A stretch of DNA of 64,000 bases. Source: Sphingomonas changbaiensis NBRC 104936 (lineage in GTDB: Bacteria > Pseudomonadota > Alphaproteobacteria > Sphingomonadales > Sphingomonadaceae). A model generated the notes under the pieces. It worked only from the letters and a program-made list of their open reading frames with translations. It searched no databases and was not told the DNA's origin. A program made the position numbers and the translations under genes. Below, piece after piece: positions 9,316-18,338 of the stretch. How positions within the stretch are numbered: the first letter of the stretch is position 1; the number at the start of each line of letters is the position of its first letter. The stretch covers positions 1 through 64,000 of the forward strand of contig NZ_BBWU01000039.1 of the NCBI RefSeq assembly GCF_000974765.1, read 5' to 3'.

Positions 9316-11406
9316 CTAGACCCGCTCGGCGCTCGCGACCGCATCCGCGGCCCTTAGCGCCGCGAGGATGCGGACCAGGTGGTGCAGGTCGTGCACTTCC
9401 AGGTCGACATGGAACGTATGGAACGCGCCGTCGCGGTTCGCGAGTTTCAGGTTCAGGATGTTGGCCTGGTGAGCGCCGAAGATGCCGCTCATCACCGCCA
9501 ATGATCCCGGCTCGTTCTTCAGCACCACGTTCAGGCGCGCGGTGCCACCGTCCGACTTGTCGCCCCAGGCAAGATCGACCCAATCGGCATCGACGCCGTC
9601 CGCCAGGTTCGCGCAGTCGATCGTGTGGACCTGGATCGCCTCGTCCGGTCGCCTGAGCCCGACGATGCGGTCGCCCGGCAGCGGATGGCAGCACGTCGCC
9701 AGATCGAACGCGACCCCCGGCGTCAATCCCTTGATCGAGATCGCCTCGCGCTGCGCCGGCGGCTTGGCGTTCAGGTCGGCGCCGGTCGACCCCGGCATCA
9801 GCGCTTCCATCAGCTCGACATCGGTGATGGTGCCGCGCGCGACCGCTGCCATCAGGCCGGCCTCGTCCGCGATCTTGAGCCGCTGCAGCGCATTCCTGAG
9901 AGCGTCTTCACCCAGCTGCGCGGGCAGCCGCTGGACGATTTCGTCGTAGAGCTTGCGGCCGAGCGCGACCATTTCGTCGCGCTCTTTGTGGCGGACGAAC
10001 CGGCGCACGGCCGCCCGCGCCTTGCCTGTCACGACGAAGTTCAGCCAGCCCGGCTGCGGCTCCTGCGCCTTCGATTTCAGGATCTGAACCTGGTCGCCAT
10101 TCTCGATCGGCGTGCGCAGCGGCACGACGCGCCCGTTGACCTTGGCGCCGACCGTCTGGTCTCCGAGGTCCGTGTGCACGGCATAGGCGAAGTCGACCGG
10201 CGTCGCGCCCTTGGGCAGCTGGATCAGCTCGCCCTTCGGCGTGAAGGCGAAGATCCGGTCCTGGTACATCGCCATCCGGGTATGCTCGAGCAGCTCTTCC
10301 GGGCTCTCGGCGGTGTCGAGGATTTCGATCAGGTCGCGGATCCAGCGCACCTGGGTGTCCGGCCTGTCCTGCGCCTGCTTGTACGCCCAGTGCGCGGCAA
10401 GGCCGTATTCGGCCTGCGCATGCATGTCCTTCGACCGGATCTGGATCTCGATCCGCATATTCTCGGCATGAATCACGCTGGTGTGGAGCGAGCGATAGCC
10501 GTTGCGTTTGGGAGTCGAGATATAGTCCTTGAACCGCCCCGGCACCATCGGCCAGCGGGCGTGGATCACCCCCAGCGCCTTGTAGCAGTCCTGCGTGGAG
10601 GGCACGATCGCGCGGAACGCCATCACGTCCGATAGTTGCTCGAAGCTGATGTGGCGCTCGGCCATCTTTCGCCAGATCGAGTAGACGTGCTTTTCGCGGC
10701 CCGTCACTTCGCTTTCGATGCCGTTCCTGGACAGGAGCAGCTTTAGTCCCGACGCGATCCGCGCAATCCGGTCGCCACCGCCTTCATGCAGCTGCTGCAG
10801 CCGCTTGGTGATCGATTCATAGGCTTCCGGCTCGAGCTGCTTGAACGCGAGCGTCTGCATCTCGTTCATGAACTCGTACATGCCGATCCGCTCGGCGAGC
10901 GGGGCATAGATATCCATCGTCTCGCGCGCGATCCGCCGGCGCTTTTCCGCATCCTTGATGAAGTGGAGCGTGCGCATGTTGTGCAGCCGGTCGGCGAGCT
11001 TCACCAGCAACACGCGGATGTCGTCGGACATCGCCAGCAGGAATTTGCGCAGATTCTCGGCCGCCCGCTGATTCTCGGTCTGCGCCTCGATCTTGCTGAG
11101 CTTGGTGACGCCATCGACCAGCCGCGCAACGTTGGCGCCGAACTTCGCCTCGATCTCCTCATGAGTCGCGACGGTGTCCTCGATCGTGTCGTGCAGGATC
11201 GCGGTCGCGATGGTCTCGTCGTCGAGGTGCAGGTCGGTGAGGATGCCGGCGACCTCGATCGGGTGGCTGTAATAGGGATCGCCCGATGCCCGCTTCTGCG
11301 TCCCGTGCGCCTGCATCGAAAACACATAGGCGCGGTTGATCAGCGCCTCGTCCGCCTCCGGATCGTAACTCTTGACCCGCTCGACCAATTCATACTGCCT
11401 CAGCAC
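9316..11406 (-). CDS. Bifunctional (p)ppGpp synthetase/hydrolase, RelA/SpoT family
   Basis: Long RSH enzyme of 696 aa controlling the stringent response. Order of domains: an HD hydrolase domain with intact HDTIEDT, a synthetase domain (FKDYISTPKRNGYRSLHT, then EIQIRSKDMHAQAEYG), a TGS domain (FTPKGELIQLPKGATPVDFAYAVH), a helical region, and a C-terminal ACT domain (LNVVLKNEPGSLAVM). The intact HD motif argues for a Rel/SpoT-type bifunctional enzyme, the single RSH usual in alphaproteobacteria. I place the start at a GTG (11406), giving MLRQYELVERV; the frame stays open further upstream but reads through the neighbouring terminator. No strong Shine-Dalgarno is visible, so the start is less certain than the function. 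Confidence 0.93.
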   Translation of the reverse strand: MLRQYELVERVKSYDPEADEALINRAYVFSMQAHGTQKRASGDPYYSHPIEVAGILTDLHLDDETIATAILHDTIEDTVATHEEIEAKFGANVARLVDGVTKLSKIEAQTENQRAAENLRKFLLAMSDDIRVLLVKLADRLHNMRTLHFIKDAEKRRRIARETMDIYAPLAERIGMYEFMNEMQTLAFKQLEPEAYESITKRLQQLHEGGGDRIARIASGLKLLLSRNGIESEVTGREKHVYSIWRKMAERHISFEQLSDVMAFRAIVPSTQDCYKALGVIHARWPMVPGRFKDYISTPKRNGYRSLHTSVIHAENMRIEIQIRSKDMHAQAEYGLAAHWAYKQAQDRPDTQVRWIRDLIEILDTAESPEELLEHTRMAMYQDRIFAFTPKGELIQLPKGATPVDFAYAVHTDLGDQTVGAKVNGRVVPLRTPIENGDQVQILKSKAQEPQPGWLNFVVTGKARAAVRRFVRHKERDEMVALGRKLYDEIVQRLPAQLGEDALRNALQRLKIADEAGLMAAVARGTITDVELMEALMPGSTGADLNAKPPAQREAISIKGLTPGVAFDLATCCHPLPGDRIVGLRRPDEAIQVHTIDCANLADGVDADWVDLAWGDKSDGGTARLNVVLKNEPGSLAVMSGIFGAHQANILNLKLANRDGAFHTFHVDLEVHDLHHLVRILAALRAADAVASAERV

Positions 11407-11451
11407 AGAGGCAAGATCGGAAAACCGGTGCCGCAACGCAACAGCAATCGG

Positions 11452-11487
11452 CAAAAAACAACCGCCGGAGCCTTTCGGCCCCGGCGG
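11452..11487 (-). terminator. Rho-independent terminator after the CC_3452-like gene
   Basis: Read on the minus strand, CCGCCGGGGCC pairs with GGCTCCGGCGG around a GAAA tetraloop, followed by TTGTTTTTTG. This is a textbook intrinsic terminator 38 nt after the stop at 11526. It lies directly upstream of the RelA/SpoT gene and insulates it. Confidence 0.9.
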
Positions 11488-11525
11488 AGGTGTGCGGACT
11501 GAGAGGGGTGTGTCCGCCGGAACGG

Positions 11526-11858
11526 TCAGCGGCGGGCGAGCTTGGTCGTGTCCGCCTTCGCGTTGCACTTGGCGAGCGCTTCGCCGTCGAGCGTCTGATC
11601 GCCGGCGCGGAAGCTCGTCACCGCGCCAAGCTCGCGCGCGATGCTCGCGCAGACAATCGCCGGGCGGCTGGTGCCCTGCGCGGCCGCGCACACCGCGCCG
11701 TCGCAGTTGACGATGATGTCGCGCACGACGGTCTTGGTCGCCGCCGGCTGGGCGAGCGTGACGCTGTAATAGCTGTTGTTGGGCTGCGCGACCGCGGCCG
11801 AGCCAAGCAGGGTCAGCGAGCCGACCAGCGACAGGATGAAAGCTGCAATCCGTACCAT
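11526..11858 (-). CDS. Small secreted protein, CC_3452-like
   Basis: A 110-aa protein with a clear signal peptide (MVRIAAFILSLVGSLTLLGSAAVAQ). The mature part has four Cys residues (NCDGAVC, IVC, AKC) and the pattern CAAAQGTSRPAIVC followed by a C-terminal DGEALAKCNAKA. This matches my memory of the uncharacterised CC_3452 family of alphaproteobacterial periplasmic proteins; no function is established. It is divergent from an HxlR regulator across a 141-nt gap with nested inverted repeats, so that regulator may control it. A strong terminator follows at 11452-11487. Confidence 0.72.
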   Translation of the reverse strand: MVRIAAFILSLVGSLTLLGSAAVAQPNNSYYSVTLAQPAATKTVVRDIIVNCDGAVCAAAQGTSRPAIVCASIARELGAVTSFRAGDQTLDGEALAKCNAKADTTKLARR

Positions 11859-11875
11859 GATCCGTCCCTTTTCGA

Positions 11876-11934
11876 TTTCAGTTGCGAATCGCTACCTACT
11901 GAAATAGGTTTCAGGTTGCAACTAGAAACTGAAA
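11876..11934. promoter_or_regulatory. Nested TTTCAG/CTGAAA operator-like palindromes
   Basis: Between the divergent CC_3452-like and HxlR genes, TTTCAGTT (11876-11883) and AACTGAAA (11927-11934) flank an inner perfect palindrome, CTGAAA-TAGG-TTTCAG (11899-11914). The four copies of the same hexamer suggest binding by a dimeric regulator, plausibly the adjacent HxlR protein. The region is AT-rich compared with its surroundings and probably holds both promoters. Confidence 0.55.
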
Positions 11935-11999
11935 ATTATTTTTGCCGCTTTATGAACGGGGCGGCTTCGGTTAGGTTTTGAAGTCGGGAAGAGGATCGA

Positions 12000-12473
12000 A
12001 TGGGCCTGAGAGAACCGCTTGCGCAGATCGCGGCCGAGTGCAGCCTGCCCAAGGCGCTGGAAGCGATGGGCGAACGCTGGTCTTTCCTGATCCTGCGCGC
12101 GGCCTTCAACGGCCTCAAGCATTTCGAAGAGATTCAGTCAAACTTGGGCATCGCGCGCAACATCCTCGCGAACCGGCTTGGCCGGCTGGTCGATGTCGGC
12201 ATCCTGGACCGGCAACCCTGCCCCGAGGACCGGCGCAAGATCGAATACCGCCTGACCGAAAAGGGCGTCGACCTGCTCCCGACGATGATCGCGCTCAGGC
12301 AATGGGGTGAGAAGTGGGAGACCGGCTGCCCGTCCAACCCGGTGCTGGTCGACAAGCGCGACCTGGAGCCGGTGGCGGACGTCCGCGTCTTCTCGCATGA
12401 CGGCCGCGCGCTCGAATGGGAGGATCTGTCCTTCCACTGGCGCGAAGAACTCGAAGCCCGCGCGGCAGAGTGA
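12000..12473 (+). CDS. HxlR family winged-helix transcriptional regulator
   Basis: A 157-aa MarR-like DNA-binding protein of the HxlR family. Typical features are the opening CSLPKALEAMGERWSFLILRAAFNGLKHFEEIQ, the recognition-helix region NILANRLGRLVDVGIL, and the wing EDRRKIEYRLTEKG. Members repress or activate neighbouring genes in response to redox or small molecules. Here Cys residues lie at CSLP, QPCPED and GCPSN, but no sensing mechanism can be inferred. It is divergent from the small secreted protein gene, with nested palindromes between them. Autoregulation is likely, as in many HxlR proteins. Confidence 0.88.
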   Translation: MGLREPLAQIAAECSLPKALEAMGERWSFLILRAAFNGLKHFEEIQSNLGIARNILANRLGRLVDVGILDRQPCPEDRRKIEYRLTEKGVDLLPTMIALRQWGEKWETGCPSNPVLVDKRDLEPVADVRVFSHDGRALEWEDLSFHWREELEARAAE

Positions 12474-12484
12474 CAATCCCCTCC

Positions 12485-13615
12485 CTAGAGGGAAGGCGAG
12501 GCTAGCAGCCATTCCTCGCGAACGATTTCATCCGGCTCTTCGTGCAGGCGGCTTTTCCGTTCTTCGCCAAGCATTGCTTCATCCAACCGCCCCAGCGCCC
12601 ACACCGCTGCGCCGCGCACGACCGGATTCGGGTCGTCGAGATGCGCACGCACCGTTTCCACTAGCCCCGCCGCGCCGCTGTTGCCTGCCGCGACCAGACA
12701 GTTCCGCATCATGCGGTCGCGGCCGATCCGCTTGATCGGCGATCCGGCGAACAGCTGCCGGAAACCGGCGTCGTCGAGGGCAAGCAGGTCGGCGAGCATC
12801 GGCGCGCTCAGCTCGGCGCGGGGCGCGAAGGCAAGGTTCGCGGCGCCGGCTTCGGCGAATTTGTTCCAGGGACAGACCGCCAGGCAATCGTCGCAGCCAT
12901 AGATGCGATTGCCGATGCCTTTCCGCAGCGCGCGCGGGATCGGGCCTTTATGCTCGATCGTCAGGTAGGAAATGCAGCGCCGCGCATCGAGCCGGAACGG
13001 TGCCGGAAAGGCGTCGGTCGGGCAGGCGCGCTGGCAGGCATCGCAGCTGCCGCAGCGCTGGGCACCGGCGGCATCCGGCGCCAATTCCAATGTCGTGAAG
13101 ATCGCACCGAGGAACAGCCAGCTGCCATGCTCGCGGCTGACCAAGTTCGTGTGCTTCCCCTGCCAGCCGAGCCCCGCCGCTTCGGCCAGCGGCTTTTCCA
13201 TGACCGGTGCAGTGTCGACAAAGACCTTCAGGTCACCCCCGGCCTGGGCGACCAGCCAGCGCGCCAGCTCCTTCAGCTTGCGCTTGACGAGATCGTGATA
13301 GTCGGCCCCCTGCGCATAGACCGAAATGCGGCCCGCCTCCGGTTCCGCCGCGAGCTTCAGCGGATCGCCGCCCGGCGCGTAGCTCATGCCGAGCGCGATC
13401 ACCGATCGCACGTCGGGCCAGAGCCCGGCGGGCGCCGCGCGCTGGTCGGCGCGGCTTTCCATCCAGATCATGTCGCCGTGCGCGCCGTCGGCCAGCCAGG
13501 CGCGCAGCCGCTCGCCCGAGCGCGGGGCCGCATCGGCCCGCGCGATCCCGCAAGCTGCAAAGCCGATCCGCGCAGCTTCATTCTTCAATGCCTGGGGGAG
13601 CGATTCCGTTGCCAT
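12485..13615 (-). CDS. queG: Epoxyqueuosine reductase
   Basis: Cytosolic iron-sulfur and cobalamin enzyme of 376 aa. It reduces epoxyqueuosine to queuosine at the tRNA wobble position. Two 4Fe-4S clusters are supported by Cys188/191/194/198 ([13 protein letters not shown]) plus Cys214 and by Cys241/244/248 ([10 protein letters not shown]). Asp134 (VDTAP) is the probable general acid. The C-terminal part has a HEAT-like repeat ([15 protein letters not shown]) for tRNA contact. The last codons (ASPSL and the TAG stop) fall within a partial CCCTCCCTAGAGGGAAGG palindrome, so the C-terminus has probably been reshaped by a repeat. Confidence 0.95.
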   Translation of the reverse strand: MATESLPQALKNEAARIGFAACGIARADAAPRSGERLRAWLADGAHGDMIWMESRADQRAAPAGLWPDVRSVIALGMSYAPGGDPLKLAAEPEAGRISVYAQGADYHDLVKRKLKELARWLVAQAGGDLKVFVDTAPVMEKPLAEAAGLGWQGKHTNLVSREHGSWLFLGAIFTTLELAPDAAGAQRCGSCDACQRACPTDAFPAPFRLDARRCISYLTIEHKGPIPRALRKGIGNRIYGCDDCLAVCPWNKFAEAGAANLAFAPRAELSAPMLADLLALDDAGFRQLFAGSPIKRIGRDRMMRNCLVAAGNSGAAGLVETVRAHLDDPNPVVRGAAVWALGRLDEAMLGEERKSRLHEEPDEIVREEWLLASPSL

Positions 13616-13645
13616 TCAGCGCCGCCATATAGGGCTTGCCGTGCC

Positions 13646-13665
13646 CGCTGACATGCCGGTCAGCG
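13646..13665. promoter_or_regulatory. Short palindrome in the queG / TonB receptor divergent region
   Basis: CGCTGAC and GTCAGCG form a perfect 7-bp inverted repeat around ATGCCG, followed on the plus strand by TGTCTTTTCT. It lies about 30 nt upstream of the queG start and 150 nt before the receptor. It could be an operator or a short hairpin; the evidence is only the symmetry. Confidence 0.3.
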
Positions 13666-13815
13666 TGTCTTTTCTGCAACGCAAATCAGATTGTTGAGGT
13701 CAGGCTTCGCGACTCCGTTGCGAGTCTTCGATCCGCAACATATCGCCGCCAAGGGCACCAGCGTCGGCTGGTCAGAGTCGCGGGCGGGCCACACGGCCCG
13801 GTAATGGGGAATACA

Positions 13816-16800
13816 ATGCGGAATCATCTATTTATCGGCGCGGCTATCGCCGCGCTCGTCGCTCCGGTTGCGGTCCAGGCGCAGGAAACCACGTCAACGA
13901 TTCGCGGGACCGTCACCGATAACGGGGCGCCGGTTGCCGGCGTGACAGTCACGGCCGTTCACGTGCCGTCGGGCACCACCACGACGGCGACGACCACCCC
14001 GTCGGGCGGCTACGTCATTTCCGGCCTGCGTCCGGGCGGACCCTACACCGTCTCGGTCGGGGGCAACCGCGCGCAGATCACCGACGTCTACACTGTCGTC
14101 GCGCAGGACTATAACCTGCCGATCGAGCTGGCCGAAGCCGGCCAGGAAATCGTCGTCACCGCGTCGTCGGTCGCCGGCGCCGGCACCGTCAGCCAGGGCC
14201 CGGCCACCATCCTGACCAGCGAGAAGATCGAGAGCATCGCGACGATCAACCGCGACGTGCGCGACCTGATGCGCCGCGACCCGTTCGCGCGCCTGGACGA
14301 CACGCCGTCGGGCGGCCGCGCGGTCTCGTTCGCCGGCCAGAATGCGCGCTTCAACCGCTTCACCGTCGACGGCGTGCCGATCACCGACAATTTCGGCCTG
14401 AACCCCGACGGCCTGCCGTCGCGCCGGTCGCCGATTCCGCTCGACGCGATCGGCCAGTTCCAGACGAAGGTCGCGCCCTATGACGTGCGCGAGGGCAATT
14501 TCCAGGGCGGCACCGTCAACGTCATCCTGCGCTCCGGCACCAACGACTTCCAGGGCACCGGCTTTTACAGCTACTCGTCCGACGAGCTGAGCGGCACCAA
14601 GACCAAGCCGGGCCCGGGCGTGCCGACCGGCAAGGTCGTGCTCCCGAACTTCAAGATCGAGAATTACGGCGCCGAACTGTCGGGCCCGATCATTAAGGAC
14701 AAATTGTTCTTCATGGTCGCCGGCGAGCGCATCCGCGCCGCCCGTCCGATCGCCGAAGGTCCGTCCGACAACAATGCCGGCACGGCGATCCCCAACCTGA
14801 CACAGGCGCAGGTCGACCAGATCTCGCAGATCGCCAAGTCGAAATACGGCTACGACACCGGCGGCGTCGTCAACAGCAATGGCGACAAGGACGATCGCCT
14901 GGTCGCGAAGATCGACGCCAACCTGTCGGACACGCAGCGCGCGGCGGTGACCTTCACCTACGCGAAGGACTCGATCATCCTGACCAACAACACGAGCGCC
15001 AATCCCAGCTCGCCGTCGCTTGGTCTTGCATCGAACGCGTACAAGCAGGGCAACCAGCTCTACACCGGCGTGTTCCAGCTGAACTCCGACTGGACGGATT
15101 CCTTCTCGACGGAGTTCCGCGGCTTCTACAAGGATTACAAGCGCATCCAGGACCCGCTGCTCGGCCGTGGCTTTGCCGAGTTCCGCGTCTGTGACGCACC
15201 GACCTCGGACCGGACCAATCCGGGTGCGGCCGGCGCCGGCGCTTCGGTCAACTGCGCGCCCGGCTCGGCCGTGGTCGCATTCGGCCCGGACGTGTCCCGC
15301 CAGACCAACGCGCTCAACACCCAGACTTTCGGCGGCCTGCTGCAGGCGCGTCTGAAGCGGGACAATCATGACGTGCGCATCTTCGGCGAGTTCCAGCACA
15401 CGAAGATCTTCAATGCATTCCTGAGCTCGTCGAACCCGCGCGGGGGCACCAGCGGCGCTTATTATTTCGACTCGATCGCCGACTTCCAGGCGGGCAACGC
15501 GCAGCGCTTCGGCTATACCAACGCGACGCCGATCCCCGATCCGGACCTCGCTTCGGCCCGGTTCAAGTACACGACGCTGACGTTCGGCGCCCAGGATAAC
15601 TGGCAGCTGAGCGACATTCTCACCGTGTCCTACGGCGCCCGCTACGACGTGTACGGCAGCGGCAGCCGCCCGTCGCTGAACCCGGTCTTCACGCGGCGCT
15701 ATGGCTTTACCAACCAGGCGTTCGTGTCGGGCCGCGGCGTGTTCCAGCCGCGCTTCGGTTTCGATTTCAAGCCGACGTCGGACATCAGCGTTCGCGGTGG
15801 CGTCGGCATCTTCGCCGGCGGCACGCCGGACGTCTATGCGTCGAACAGCTTCTCGAACACCGGCATTCTGTCGAACACGATCGACATCATTCAGCGGAAT
15901 GACGGCACCTACTCCGGCAACTCGCCATTCCCGGCCGGGTTCGACCCGAGGGCGATCCTGACGAACGTCAACGGCGCGACCATTCCGTCGGCGGCCAACG
16001 ACTATCTGTCGCGCGGCGTCTCGGCGGCGGCGACCAACGCCATCGATCCGAACTTCAAGATTCCGTCGCAGTGGCGCGCCACCGTGTCGGCTGACTGGAC
16101 GCCGGATCTGGGCGCGCTGGGCAGCGGCTGGGACTTCGGTGCCGACCTGTTCTACTCGGACGTGCGCAACCAGGTGTTCTTCACCGACCTCCGCTCCGTG
16201 CCGACGGCGGCTCGGACGCCGGACGGCCGGGTGCGGTACACGTCCCTGACGACCTTCGGCGACACGCTGAACGACATCATCCTGACCAACACCAAGAAGG
16301 GCCGCAGCTATGTCGCCGTGGCGCGGGTGCGTAAGGAGTTCGACTTCGGCCTGAACCTGGGCCTGAGCTACACCTACCAGAACATCAAGGACCAGGCGCC
16401 GGCGACCTCGTCGACCGCGGGTTCGAACTACGCGAACGGCGCATTCCTCGACGCGAACGGCGCGGCTTACGGCATTTCGAACGACGAAGTGCGTCACAAC
16501 TTCAAGTATGACGTGACGTTCGATCACGCCTTCTTCGGCGACTACAAGACCACGCTGTCGCTGTTCGGCGAGACCCGCATCGGCCGTCCGTTCAGCTACA
16601 CGTTCCAGGATACGTCCAGCGGCCGCAGCGCCATCTTCGGCACCACGGGTTCGAACACGCGGTACCTGATCTACGTGCCGACCGGCATTAACGATCCGCT
16701 GGTGTCGTACGACTCTGCGGCCACGGCCTCGACGCTCGACGCCTTCTTCAACTCGTCGGGCCTGGCGAAGTATCGGGGCAAGATCGCGCCGCGCAACGCC

Positions 16801-17154
16801 TTCAACTCGAAGTGGTTCACACGCATCGACCTGCACGTCGCGCAGGAATTGCCGGTGCCGTTCTGGTCGCAGGCGCGGTTCGAGCTGTTTGCGGACATCG
16901 AGAACTTCACGAACCTGCTCAACAGCAAGTGGGGTCAAATCCGCGAGTTCCAGTTCCCGTACACCGCGGTTGCGGCGCGCGTGTCGTGTCTGACGGCGGC
17001 GACGCCGACCGGCACACCGGGCACGGTGGCGACGAACACCGGGCAGACCTGCGCGCAGTATCGCTACAGCCTGCCGAACGCGACGCCGAGCGACACCATC
17101 TATGCGAGCCAGTCGCTCTACGCGATCCGCATCGGCGCCCGCTTCCGCTTCTAA
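13816..17154 (+). CDS. Oar-type TonB-dependent receptor with carboxypeptidase-like domain
   Basis: Outer-membrane receptor of 1112 aa. Signal peptide MRNHLFIGAAIAALVAPVAVQAQ. Residues of about 25-110 form a carboxypeptidase regulatory-like (CarboxypepD_reg) beta-sandwich (TIRGTVTDNGAPVAGVTVTAV). A plug domain follows (FNRFTVDGVPITDNFG; GGTVNVILRSGTNDFQG), then a large 22-strand-type barrel ending in LYAIRIGARFRF with a terminal Phe. This layout matches Oar-like receptors, for which peptide or large organic substrates have been proposed. No TonB box could be pinned down. The ATG at 13816 has GGGGA 5 nt upstream; an ATG at 13804 is possible. A terminator follows, then a LytS/LytTR pair. Confidence 0.9.
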   Translation: MRNHLFIGAAIAALVAPVAVQAQETTSTIRGTVTDNGAPVAGVTVTAVHVPSGTTTTATTTPSGGYVISGLRPGGPYTVSVGGNRAQITDVYTVVAQDYNLPIELAEAGQEIVVTASSVAGAGTVSQGPATILTSEKIESIATINRDVRDLMRRDPFARLDDTPSGGRAVSFAGQNARFNRFTVDGVPITDNFGLNPDGLPSRRSPIPLDAIGQFQTKVAPYDVREGNFQGGTVNVILRSGTNDFQGTGFYSYSSDELSGTKTKPGPGVPTGKVVLPNFKIENYGAELSGPIIKDKLFFMVAGERIRAARPIAEGPSDNNAGTAIPNLTQAQVDQISQIAKSKYGYDTGGVVNSNGDKDDRLVAKIDANLSDTQRAAVTFTYAKDSIILTNNTSANPSSPSLGLASNAYKQGNQLYTGVFQLNSDWTDSFSTEFRGFYKDYKRIQDPLLGRGFAEFRVCDAPTSDRTNPGAAGAGASVNCAPGSAVVAFGPDVSRQTNALNTQTFGGLLQARLKRDNHDVRIFGEFQHTKIFNAFLSSSNPRGGTSGAYYFDSIADFQAGNAQRFGYTNATPIPDPDLASARFKYTTLTFGAQDNWQLSDILTVSYGARYDVYGSGSRPSLNPVFTRRYGFTNQAFVSGRGVFQPRFGFDFKPTSDISVRGGVGIFAGGTPDVYASNSFSNTGILSNTIDIIQRNDGTYSGNSPFPAGFDPRAILTNVNGATIPSAANDYLSRGVSAAATNAIDPNFKIPSQWRATVSADWTPDLGALGSGWDFGADLFYSDVRNQVFFTDLRSVPTAARTPDGRVRYTSLTTFGDTLNDIILTNTKKGRSYVAVARVRKEFDFGLNLGLSYTYQNIKDQAPATSSTAGSNYANGAFLDANGAAYGISNDEVRHNFKYDVTFDHAFFGDYKTTLSLFGETRIGRPFSYTFQDTSSGRSAIFGTTGSNTRYLIYVPTGINDPLVSYDSAATASTLDAFFNSSGLAKYRGKIAPRNAFNSKWFTRIDLHVAQELPVPFWSQARFELFADIENFTNLLNSKWGQIREFQFPYTAVAARVSCLTAATPTGTPGTVATNTGQTCAQYRYSLPNATPSDTIYASQSLYAIRIGARFRF

Positions 17155-17179
17155 GCCGAGCGGCGAAGAGCAACAGAGA

Positions 17180-17216
17180 GCCGCCGTCCGGACCCACCGG
17201 GCGGCGGTTTTCTTTT
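17180..17216 (+). terminator. Rho-independent terminator after the TonB receptor
   Basis: CCGCCGTCCGG pairs with CCGGGCGGCGG around ACCCA, followed by TTTTCTTTT. It lies 25 nt past the receptor stop and separates it from the downstream kinase gene at 17244, which therefore needs its own promoter or read-through. Confidence 0.88.
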
Positions 17217-17243
17217 GCGCGCGCGAGCATTAGAGCCTCAGAC

Positions 17244-18338
17244 ATGGCCCCCGGGTTAGCTGCCAAGCCGTTCTTCGATGACAAGAACCGCGCTTTCTGG
17301 AACCTGCAGACGGCGGGCTGGGCCGGCTATTTCCTGCTGCGGACGCTATCCGGCTTCGCCAACGGCCTGACGCTCGCCTTCCTGGTGCCGGTCGCGGTCT
17401 CGACCGCCACCGGCTATTCGCTGACGCTGGTGCTGGGCGCCCTCTATCGCGACCTGATCCGGCGCAAGCCGATCGCGACCTGGACCGGATCGATCGCCGG
17501 CATGCTGACCGCGGCCGGCATCTATTCGCTGATCGACGCCTGGATCTTCAACACCATCCAGCGCCCCGGCGAAGGCTTTCAGATCAGCCTGTTCCTGGGC
17601 ACCATCTTCCTCGATTTCGTGGTGATCGGCGCCTGGTCCGCGCTCTATTACGCGATCAACTTCTTCCTGGTCGTCGAACAGCAGGCGGACCAGCTTCGCG
17701 CGCTGGAAAGCCAAGCGTCGTCGGCGCAGCTGGCGATGCTGCGCTACCAGCTCAATCCGCATTTCCTGTTCAACACATTGAACTCGATCTCGACGCTGGT
17801 GCTGCTGAAACAGACCGAGCGGGCAAATGCGATGCTGTCGCGCCTGTCGTCCTTCATGCGCTACACGCTGGTCAACGAACCGCTCGGCCAGGTCACGATC
17901 GAGCAGGAGATCGAGACACTGAAGCTGTATCTCGAGATCGAAAAGATGCGCTTCGAGGAGCGGCTGCGGCCCATTTTCGAGGTCGATCCCATCGTGCTGA
18001 AGGCGCGCCTGCCGTCGCTCTTGCTGCAGCCGCTGGTCGAGAACGCGATCAAATATGCGGTGACGCCGCTCGAGGAAGGCGCCGACATCATCATCAGCGC
18101 GCGGCTGGTGGTCGATCGCGTGCGGATCACGGTCGCCGATACGGGGCCGGGGTTGAACGAGAAGCGTTCCGGGCCCATTCAATCCACAGGAGTCGGTCTG
18201 GCGAACATTCGGGACAGGCTGGCGCAGGCCTATGGCCAGGATCATGAGTTCGACGCGAAAGCGCGTGCGGGGGGCGGGTTCGAGGTTCTTATCGAAATTC
18301 CGTACCAAACCGAGGAACAACCGAGGGAAGCCGCATGA
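17244..18338 (+). CDS. LytS-type sensor histidine kinase
   Basis: Inner-membrane kinase of 364 aa. About four hydrophobic segments lie in residues 25-145, with no recognised extracellular sensor domain. The His_kinase domain of the LytS family follows, with phospho-acceptor His173 in YQLNPHFLFNTLNSI. The C-terminal ATPase shows the N-box (LVENAIKYAV) and G-boxes (DTGPGL; GVGLANIRDRL). The ATG at 17244 starts the coherent domain; upstream in-frame codons lie inside the TonB receptor gene. Its stop overlaps the LytTR regulator start by 4 nt, so they form one operon and surely a cognate pair. Confidence 0.92.
   Translation: MAPGLAAKPFFDDKNRAFWNLQTAGWAGYFLLRTLSGFANGLTLAFLVPVAVSTATGYSLTLVLGALYRDLIRRKPIATWTGSIAGMLTAAGIYSLIDAWIFNTIQRPGEGFQISLFLGTIFLDFVVIGAWSALYYAINFFLVVEQQADQLRALESQASSAQLAMLRYQLNPHFLFNTLNSISTLVLLKQTERANAMLSRLSSFMRYTLVNEPLGQVTIEQEIETLKLYLEIEKMRFEERLRPIFEVDPIVLKARLPSLLLQPLVENAIKYAVTPLEEGADIIISARLVVDRVRITVADTGPGLNEKRSGPIQSTGVGLANIRDRLAQAYGQDHEFDAKARAGGGFEVLIEIPYQTEEQPREAA

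Noticed and set aside
13894-16938. 1014-codon minus-strand ORF opposite the TonB receptor
   Set aside because: Composition is Arg/Val/Ala repeats typical of antisense to a high-GC gene; the receptor has a signal peptide, plug and barrel end.
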